DNA from: JBBQRS01 sp038214535
GTDB lineage: Bacteria > Chloroflexota > Anaerolineae > CG2-30-64-16
NCBI GenBank assembly: GCA_038214535.1
Contig: JBBQRS010000152.1
Coordinates: forward strand, 1 to 9,783
DNA: 9,783 nucleotides
Direction of reading: 5' to 3'
The notes under the pieces were generated by a model. That model had not been told where the DNA came from. It did not search any database and worked only from the letters and a program-made list of their open reading frames with translations. This document shows, piece by piece, positions 1 through 4,343 of this stretch; positions within the stretch are counted from its first letter, which is position 1; each line of letters opens with the position of its first letter. Position numbers and translations under genes: made by a program.

Positions 1-129
1 GCCGAGATGGCACAACTCAACATTGAACGCGCGGCTGTCTGTCCCAACTGGAACTACACGCTCCGACCGCACTCAAGCGGCCAGACGATAGCCCAAACCA
101 ATCCCGCAGAACGGGAACTTATTTCTTGA
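1..129 (+). CDS. C-terminal end of a probable transposase (ISAzo13-like), partial
   Basis: The frame is open from the first base of the window and stops at TGA 127-129, giving 42 residues; the start lies outside. The tail contains CPNWNYTLRPH. As I remember the family, ISAzo13 ('Rhodopirellula transposase') DDE proteins end in a similar WNYTI-P stretch after a short LNI-containing segment, and that is the only basis for the name. The fragment holds no catalytic residue, so activity cannot be judged. It converges on ppk1 with a 43-bp gap. No terminal inverted repeat or target duplication could be identified without the left end of the element. It could instead be the tail of an unrelated protein; the coding call is firmer than the family. 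Confidence 0.45.
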   Translation, partial: AEMAQLNIERAAVCPNWNYTLRPHSSGQTIAQTNPAERELIS

Positions 130-137
130 CGAGTCCT

Positions 138-170
138 AAGGAGACAAGGCCCGTCCTCCCTTGTTTCCCT
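138..170. terminator. Hairpin between convergent transposase-like gene and ppk1
   Basis: GGAGACAAGG (140-149) pairs with CCTTGTTTCC (159-168) over 10 bp with one G-T wobble, around a 9-base loop. The stem fills almost the whole gap between the two convergent stop codons. No T-run directly follows either arm, so it is not a textbook intrinsic terminator. A shared bidirectional transcription stop is the simplest reading from its position. Part of an insertion-sequence end is an alternative. Confidence 0.4.
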
Positions 171-172
171 GT

Positions 173-2371
173 CTACTTGTTTTTCATGAAGCGGCCGTTG
201 CGGTCACGGGGGCGGGTGAGTTTGCCGTTGCTGTTGGGGTTGAAGGTTTCACCGCGGCCGCCCTGGCAGGGATGGGCGAGCAACCAGTGCTGGCTTTCTA
301 TGGCGCCCTGGTCGAGGTCGGGGCGTCGGAGGGCATAGGTCCCGTTGGGATGCAGGTCGCGGGCGCGCACGTTGTTCGCGAGCTCGACCGCGAGGATGGC
401 GTCGCGGATGTAGCCGCGGATTTCCCAGTCGTTGACGGGGAAGAGGGTCTCCACGCGGCGGTCGAGGTTGCGCGGCATGAGGTCGGCGCTGCCCAAGTAG
501 ACTTCGGGCTGGCCCGCGTTGCCGAACCAGTAGATGCGGCTGTGTTCGAGGAAGCGGCCCACGATGCTGATGACGCGGATGTTATCGGAGACGCCGGGGA
601 GGCCGGGGCGCAGGCAGCAGATGCCACGCACGATCAGGTCGCACTGGACGCCGGCCTGTGAGGCGCGATAGAGCGAGCGGATGAGCCGATCATCCACCAG
701 CGCGTTCATCTTGAGGATGAGCCGGCCGCCGCGGCCTTCGTGAGCGTGGGCGATCTCGCGCTCGATGAGGTCTTCCACGCGGTTGCGCATAGAGCCGGGG
801 GCTACCAGCAGGCTGCGATAGTAGCGCTGGGTGGAGTAGCCGGTGAGCGAGTTGAAGAACTCGGTGGCGTCCTGCCCCAGGGCTTCATCGCAGGTGAACT
901 GACCCAGGTCGGTGTAGATGCCTGCGGTGACGGCGTTGTAGTTGCCGGTCGCCAGATGCAAATAGCGCTGCAGCCCGCCTTCCTCGCGGCGCACCACGAG
1001 GGTGATTTTACTGTGGGTCTTGAGGCCGATCAACCCGTAGACCACGTGCACGCCCTCGGCTTCGAGCGCGCGGGCCCAGCCGATGTTGCTCTCCTCGTCG
1101 AAACGAGCCTTGAGTTCGACCAGGACGGCAACCTGTTTGCCGTTGCGCTGCGCTTCGAGCAGCGCCTTGACGACCGGCGCGTTGCGCCCGACACGGTAGA
1201 GCGTGGACTTGATGACGACCACGTCGGGGTCTGCGGCGGCGGCGCGCACGAAGTTGAGCACGGGCGAGAAGGAGTCATACGGGTGGTGCAGCAGGATGTC
1301 CTGTTGTTTGATCGCGTCGAATATATCGGCGGGGGCGTGCAGGTCACGCAGCACCGGCGCGACGGCGGGCGTGAAGGGCGCATCTTTCAGGTCGGGCCGG
1401 TTGAGCGCCGAGACCTGGATCAAGCTGCTCATGCCGAGGGGCGAGGCCAGCGGATAGATGTCGTCGGGGCGCACCTCGAGGTTGTGGGCGAGGAATTCCA
1501 CCATGTCGAGCGGCATTTCCTCATCCACCATCAGTTGGACAACCGGGCCGAACTGGCGCTGGCGCAACCCTGCCTCGATGGTCTCCAGCAGGTCGGAGGC
1601 TTCGTCTTCCTGGATTTCCATGTCGGTGTCGCGGATGACGCGGAAGGGGAAGACCTGCAACACCTCGCAGCCGGGAAAGAGCGACGCCACGTTTGCGCCG
1701 ATGACATCTTCAAGCCAGACCATGCGGGTGCTATCGTCATCCGAGGGTAGGCCCATGAGGTCGAACGAGATGAGGCGCGGCAGTGTGCCGGGCACCTTGA
1801 CACGGGCGAAATGGATGCCCTTCGCATCGCGCACAGTAACAGCCAGATTGAGGCTGAGGTTGGAGATGTGCGGGAAGGGCCGGCCCGGATCGTAGGCGAG
1901 CGGGGTGAGCGAGGGGTGAATCTCGCGCTGATAGTATTCGCGCAACCCATCGCACGCCTCCGGCCCGGCTTCGTCGCAACGCATGATGCGGATGCCGTTG
2001 GCGGCCAGCTCGGGCTTGACCTCTTCGTGCCAGTAGCGGCGCTGTTTCTGCATCATGGGCAGGACGCGGGCGCGGATGGCGTCGAGCGTCTCGGTGGCGG
2101 TCATGCCGTCGGGCGGGGTGTTGGTGACGCCCGCGGCGACCTGGTCTTTGAGGCCAGAGACGCGGATCATGTAGAACTCGTCCATGTTGGAGCTGAAGAT
2201 GGAGAGGAACTTGACCCGCTCGAGGAGCGGGTGCTTGCGGTCGTAGGCCTCTTCGAGGACGCGCCGGTCGAACTCGATCCAGCTCAACTCGCGGTTGAAG
2301 TAGAGGGAGGGATCGCGCAGGTCTATAACGGGGGGTTCCAGCGTCAGGTCGAGTTCATCGGTGGCGGTCAT
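173..2371 (-). CDS. ppk1: Polyphosphate kinase 1
   Basis: The enzyme reversibly moves the gamma phosphate of ATP onto inorganic polyphosphate chains. At 732 residues it has the usual family length and is complete. Visible landmarks in order: the N-terminal helical domain with RELSWIEFDRRVLEEA (about 27-42) and SNMDEFYMIRV (61-71, nucleotide-binding region); IKSTLYRVG (387-395); the first HKD-like block LKTHSK with His453, the expected phosphorylated histidine (E. coli His435), followed by YLHLATGNYN with His472 (E. coli His454); and FLEHSRIYWFG with His610 (E. coli His592). The C-terminal tail after about 702 is Gly/Asn/Arg-rich. The ATG at 2371 is supported by GGAG at 2379-2382, seven bases upstream. 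It is read in the same direction as the glycosyltransferase and kinase upstream but has its own promoter. No exopolyphosphatase gene lies beside it. Confidence 0.97.
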   Translation of the reverse strand: MTATDELDLTLEPPVIDLRDPSLYFNRELSWIEFDRRVLEEAYDRKHPLLERVKFLSIFSSNMDEFYMIRVSGLKDQVAAGVTNTPPDGMTATETLDAIRARVLPMMQKQRRYWHEEVKPELAANGIRIMRCDEAGPEACDGLREYYQREIHPSLTPLAYDPGRPFPHISNLSLNLAVTVRDAKGIHFARVKVPGTLPRLISFDLMGLPSDDDSTRMVWLEDVIGANVASLFPGCEVLQVFPFRVIRDTDMEIQEDEASDLLETIEAGLRQRQFGPVVQLMVDEEMPLDMVEFLAHNLEVRPDDIYPLASPLGMSSLIQVSALNRPDLKDAPFTPAVAPVLRDLHAPADIFDAIKQQDILLHHPYDSFSPVLNFVRAAAADPDVVVIKSTLYRVGRNAPVVKALLEAQRNGKQVAVLVELKARFDEESNIGWARALEAEGVHVVYGLIGLKTHSKITLVVRREEGGLQRYLHLATGNYNAVTAGIYTDLGQFTCDEALGQDATEFFNSLTGYSTQRYYRSLLVAPGSMRNRVEDLIEREIAHAHEGRGGRLILKMNALVDDRLIRSLYRASQAGVQCDLIVRGICCLRPGLPGVSDNIRVISIVGRFLEHSRIYWFGNAGQPEVYLGSADLMPRNLDRRVETLFPVNDWEIRGYIRDAILAVELANNVRARDLHPNGTYALRRPDLDQGAIESQHWLLAHPCQGGRGETFNPNSNGKLTRPRDRNGRFMKNK

Positions 2372-2425
2372 GGCTTAGCTCCAGCCGGGTTGCAGCACAT
2401 TTGGCGTATATGCGTGATCGCTCCT

Positions 2426-2454
2426 ATTGTAGCGGATGGGTTAAGTGAGGGCAA
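2426..2454 (-). promoter_or_regulatory. Sigma70-like promoter of ppk1
   Basis: Read on the minus strand, TTGCCC (2449-2454, 4/6 to TTGACA) and TACAAT (2426-2431, 5/6 to TATAAT) are separated by 17 bases. Transcription would begin near 2419, leaving a leader of about 48 bases that ends with GGAG before the ppk1 ATG. This is the best promoter match in the window and suggests ppk1 is transcribed independently of the upstream genes. No phosphate-box pattern was recognised next to it. Confidence 0.6.
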
Positions 2455-2481
2455 GCGCGTTCGGCGGTATCCGACCGGCGG

Positions 2482-2538
2482 TTAATGAATTTTAACAGTT
2501 TGGGGGATTTCTCGTTTTTTGGTGTTCTGGATGCTCAT
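2482..2538 (-). CDS. Possible 18-residue small ORF
   Basis: An ATG at 2538 is preceded by GAGGAA (2543-2548) four bases upstream, one of the strongest ribosome binding sites in the window. The frame encodes MSIQNTKKREIPQTVKIH and ends at TAA 2482-2484. It starts 19 bases after the TAA that ends the glycosyltransferase frame and lies upstream of the ppk1 promoter, so it could be translated from the upstream transcript. Its AT-rich codons are unlike the neighbouring genes, which argues against a typical host gene. The product is basic, has no membrane segment and is not recognised. It could equally be a chance ORF behind a purine-rich stretch. Confidence 0.25.
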   Translation of the reverse strand: MSIQNTKKREIPQTVKIH

Positions 2539-2557
2539 TTAATTCCTCGGCACAGTG

Positions 2558-2737
2558 TTAATCCAGCGAGCGATATTCCGCCAGCAGTTCGTCGCGGCGG
2601 CGCGCCTTGCCCTGGGCGACTTCCGCGGGGTCCCAGTCATACGAGACGCAAAAGAAATGGATCGCCATGGCCGACGAGATCAGGTGATGGTAGCCGTGGG
2701 TGCGCATTACCTTCGTCATCAGCTTGAAGGTGTCGAG
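2558..2737 (-). pseudogene. Severed C-terminal 59 codons of the glycosyltransferase
   Basis: Directly after the TAG and in the same reading frame come 59 codons ending at TAA 2558-2560. They begin LDTFKLMTKVMRTHGYHH, pass through AMAIHFFCVSYDWDP and end in a charged helix (KARRRDELLAEYRSLD). The segment has the protein-like composition and GC-rich third positions of the upstream part, so it reads as the original C-terminus. The full frame 2558-3301 would be 247 codons, a normal size for a single-domain GT-A enzyme. A Tyr codon (TAT or TAC) changed to TAG by one base is an easy explanation. Independent re-initiation here is unlikely because no ribosome binding site precedes the internal ATGs. 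Confidence 0.6.
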
Positions 2738-3301
2738 CTATTCGGTGCGCTCGGCCCAGAGATAGTTGACGCACGACAGGCCGATCTCCTCGACGACAGC
2801 GCGGAACAACGGGGTGTTCTTGACCAGCGCGCAACACGGGTGCAGGCGGGCGGGCGGGATATCCGGGTTATTCTTACGAACCTGCTCCGGCATCTCCGTG
2901 AGGCCATCCCACGAGAGGCGCGGGCCGACGCCGAAGGCCGCGGGGTCGGCGTCCAGCTCGCGTTGCATCGTGCCCAGGGTGTCCTCTTCGATGAAGCACG
3001 CGTCGGCGTCGAGGAACAAGTAGTAATCGCAAGTGGGATGCTCAAGGACGAAGCGCCGGAGGATCTCGCCGTGAGAGTTGTTGAGCGTCTGCGTGGAGAA
3101 GCCGGACTGTTGCGCGGCGACGCCCTTGCTGCGCGCAAAGGCTTCCAGCGCGGCGGTGTCATCCGTCGAGACGTTGTCGTAGAGCGTGACCGACAGCGGC
3201 AGACCGGGCGAGTGCTTCGCGTAGAGGGAGCGCAACATCAGCTCGGCATAGCGCGAGGTGTTGTGATTCACCGTCACGGCTTCGATGCGACCGTTTTGCA
3301 T
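2738..3301 (-). CDS. GT-A type (family 2-like) glycosyltransferase, stopped early by an in-frame TAG
   Basis: This is the readable part (187 residues) of a probable nucleotide-sugar glycosyltransferase. It opens with IEAVTVNHNTSRYAELMLRS (6-25), the first strand and helix of a GT-A Rossmann-like fold. It continues through VTLYDNVSTDDT (38-49), the nucleotide-binding region, and YYLFLDADACF (93-103), whose Asp98-Ala-Asp100 is the metal-binding DxD motif. LHPCCALVKN (153-162) follows. The ATG at 3301 is preferred over 3331 because AGGAG stands about eight bases upstream, while 3331 falls inside a palindrome. No signal peptide or membrane helix is seen, so the protein should be cytoplasmic. Donor and acceptor are unknown. 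The CPT-like kinase gene ends 66 bases upstream on the same strand. TAG 2738-2740 cuts the frame, which then continues uninterrupted. Confidence 0.75.
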   Translation of the reverse strand: MQNGRIEAVTVNHNTSRYAELMLRSLYAKHSPGLPLSVTLYDNVSTDDTAALEAFARSKGVAAQQSGFSTQTLNNSHGEILRRFVLEHPTCDYYLFLDADACFIEEDTLGTMQRELDADPAAFGVGPRLSWDGLTEMPEQVRKNNPDIPPARLHPCCALVKNTPLFRAVVEEIGLSCVNYLWAERTE

Positions 3302-3323
3302 GATGCTTTCTCCTGTCTCCCAG

Positions 3324-3356
3324 AGGTGCAACGCACTTGGGAAGTGCGTTGCACCT
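3324..3356. repeat. Perfect 15-bp palindrome with 3-base loop
   Basis: AGGTGCAACGCACTT (3324-3338), GGG, then its exact complement AAGTGCGTTGCACCT (3342-3356). It fills the gap between the stop of the CPT-like kinase and the ribosome binding site of the glycosyltransferase. No T-run follows on the minus strand, so it is not a standard terminator. In a joint transcript it would form a very stable hairpin about 17 bases before the AGGAG. The sequence resembles dispersed REP-like palindromes I associate with some Chloroflexota genomes, but copy number cannot be seen here. Confidence 0.7.
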
Positions 3357-3367
3357 GGTGGTCCTGA

Positions 3368-3982
3368 CTACATCTGCGCGAGGCGTCCAAAGGCGGAGGG
3401 CGACGGCCCGTGAGCGAGACGCTCGCGAATCGCCGCGGCGCACGCCTCCGGGCTGAGGAGCGAAGTGTCTACTTCCAGATCGTAGATGCCGGGGCGGTGA
3501 ACTTCGCGCTGCCAGCGCAGGACGGGCGGCGGGATCGCGTCTGGCGGGTCATTTACATTCCAGCCGGTGGCGCGGCGGCGCGCCATAATCGGTTCCACCG
3601 GGCAGCGCACGCCGACGAAGAGCACCGGCAGGCCGTCCAGGATGCGGGCGCATTCGGGCAGGATGCCCAGCGGCGTGGTATAGGCGTCGTGATGGCCCAC
3701 GTCAACCACGACGTTGAGGCCGCGGCGGCTATGCGCGGCGATGGCATCGTACATCGCGTAGTAAAACGTGGGTACAAGCGGCTCGAGGTCGGGACGCTCG
3801 CCGCCGGGGCGCAGGCCCATCCCCGGCTGGTAGCGCGCGGGGATCATCGCCATGAAGCGATCCACGCCAAGGTTCATCCAGACGCCGGCGAAGGTGTCCT
3901 GGATGACCGCGGCGATGCTGGACTTGCCGGAGCGCGGCGTGCCGTTGAGGATGATGATCTGGCCGGGCGAGTGGGTCGTCAT
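3368..3982 (-). CDS. Chloramphenicol phosphotransferase-like P-loop kinase
   Basis: This is a cytoplasmic ATP-dependent kinase of the CPT-like family, named for the Streptomyces venezuelae enzyme that phosphorylates chloramphenicol. From the ATG at 3982 it has 204 residues, against about 178 for the Streptomyces protein. Visible features are a strand leading into the Walker A motif GTPRSGKSS (14-22, Lys20); WMNLGVDRFM (35-44) with Asp41 at the same distance from the lysine as the catalytic Asp37 of CPT; VVVDVGHHDAY; LFVGVRC; and near the end YDLEVDTS, closely matching the YDVEVDTT of CPT. An upstream Met (4030) would add 16 residues encoded by intergenic repeat sequence and is rejected. No Shine-Dalgarno precedes 3982. 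The substrate is unknown; most family members lie outside antibiotic clusters and nothing here points to chloramphenicol. Confidence 0.82.
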   Translation of the reverse strand: MTTHSPGQIIILNGTPRSGKSSIAAVIQDTFAGVWMNLGVDRFMAMIPARYQPGMGLRPGGERPDLEPLVPTFYYAMYDAIAAHSRRGLNVVVDVGHHDAYTTPLGILPECARILDGLPVLFVGVRCPVEPIMARRRATGWNVNDPPDAIPPPVLRWQREVHRPGIYDLEVDTSLLSPEACAAAIRERLAHGPSPSAFGRLAQM

Positions 3983-3989
3983 GAGTGGG

Positions 3990-4019
3990 AGTATATATGG
4001 AGATACGGATTCGGCCAAC
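3990..4019 (-). promoter_or_regulatory. Candidate promoter for a leaderless kinase transcript
   Basis: On the minus strand, TTGGCC (4/6 to TTGACA) is followed after 17 bases by TATACT (4/6 to TATAAT). Seven bases later comes the ATG at 3982, so the predicted transcription start falls on or next to the start codon. This agrees with the absence of any Shine-Dalgarno before the kinase. The element overlaps the first copies of the ACGGAT repeat. Confidence 0.4.
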
Positions 4020-4069
4020 ACGGATTGCACGGATCGGCGGTCACGGATTGCTGCACGGATTCACGGATT
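4005..4069. repeat. Cluster of six ACGGAT copies (five as CACGGAT)
   Basis: ACGGAT starts at 4005, 4020, 4029, 4043, 4055 and 4063. Five copies read CACGGAT, and four of those are CACGGATT. Spacing is irregular (15, 9, 14, 12, 8), so this is a cluster rather than a clean tandem array. Similar strings of CACGGATT are, to my knowledge, common in intergenic DNA of Chloroflexota and some other phyla, with no assigned function. Confidence 0.65.
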
Positions 4070-4099
4070 GGATGTGAGCTTGTAGATAGGACGTGGGGC

Positions 4100-4119
4100 G
4101 GCGCACAGGAGTGTGCGCC
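4100..4119. repeat. Hairpin GGCGCACA / TGTGCGCC
   Basis: A perfect 8-bp stem (4100-4107 with 4112-4119) closes a GGAG loop. The reverse complement contains GCGCACACTCC, an 11-mer that occurs again at 6684-6694 in the next intergenic gap, which suggests related repeat fragments. No T-run follows on either strand. Confidence 0.55.
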
Positions 4120-4152
4120 ACGAATGGGGACGGGGAAAGTCTCTCACCCTGA

Positions 4153-4172
4153 CCCTCGCCCCTGGGCGAGGG
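4153..4172. repeat. Hairpin CCCTCGCCC / GGGCGAGGG
   Basis: A perfect 9-bp inverted repeat (4153-4161 with 4164-4172) is separated by two bases; a 4-base loop with an 8-bp stem is the physical form. It is preceded by CTCTCACCCTGAC. The whole resembles the CTCACCCTGACCCTC-type dispersed repeats known between genes in several bacterial phyla. A terminator is unlikely because it lies between divergent genes. Confidence 0.55.
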
Positions 4173-4223
4173 AACTGCGCGCGCCACGAGCGGGCAGCGG
4201 CGCTCTTGCGATGCGCTCCCACT

Positions 4224-4293
4224 ATCGTCCACCTGCGATCAGCCATCCACGATTCGCGATTAACCATCGGCCATCCGCTATCAGCTATCGGCT
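4224..4293. repeat. Ten-unit heptanucleotide tandem repeat (consensus ATCNGCY)
   Basis: Units start at 4224, 4231, 4238, 4245, 4252, 4259, 4266, 4273, 4280 and 4287, an unbroken 7-base phase. Nine of the ten begin with AT (seven ATC, two ATT) and the other with ACC. Examples are ATCAGCC, ATCGGCC, ATCAGCT and ATCGGCT. The phase is intact while the unit sequence has drifted. The array ends six bases before the extended -10 of the downstream membrane-protein gene, so it occupies the place of its -35 region. Confidence 0.7.
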
Positions 4294-4298
4294 AGTTG

Positions 4299-4307
4299 TG
4301 ATAAGAT
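4299..4307 (+). promoter_or_regulatory. Extended -10 promoter candidate for the GT-C-like gene
   Basis: TGATAAGAT fits the extended -10 form TGN plus TAAGAT (4/6 to TATAAT). No good -35 is seen because the heptad repeat occupies that position. Transcription would begin near 4314, giving a leader of about 30 bases to the ATG at 4344, which lacks a clear Shine-Dalgarno. Confidence 0.35.
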
Positions 4308-4343
4308 CGGGGCATTGCCGTCACATACATCCGTCGCTATCTT

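Larger units (their letters stand above)
3983..4343. other. Gene-free divergent intergenic region made of several repeat families
   Basis: These 361 bases separate the divergent kinase and membrane-protein genes and contain no credible ORF. From left to right they hold the kinase promoter candidate, a cluster of ACGGAT-containing repeats (4005-4069), a hairpin (4100-4119), a second hairpin (4153-4172), a ten-unit heptanucleotide repeat (4224-4293) and an extended -10 promoter (4299-4307). Each repeat family differs from the others, so the region seems to have accumulated from several sources rather than by expansion of one. Confidence 0.7.

Noticed and set aside
161..1750. Plus-strand open frames of 166 and 336 codons opposite ppk1
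   Set aside because: They are mirror frames of a complete, motif-bearing polyphosphate kinase.
2738..2740. TAG read as pyrrolysine or as a reassigned sense codon
   Set aside because: Three other genes here end in TAG and nothing suggests pyrrolysine genes. A point nonsense mutation or sequence error is simpler.
2637..2837. A 66-codon minus frame overlapping the TAG, considered as a frameshifted end of the glycosyltransferase
   Set aside because: The true continuation is in the same frame as the glycosyltransferase. This other frame gives a low-complexity Arg/His/Pro-rich product.
3368..3982. Chloramphenicol resistance gene
   Set aside because: Only the family fold and catalytic positions match. 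There is no antibiotic cluster or mobile resistance context, and the substrate cannot be read from sequence.
4005..4293. CRISPR array
   Set aside because: The repeats are 6-8 bases long without unique spacers of regular length, and no cas gene is present.
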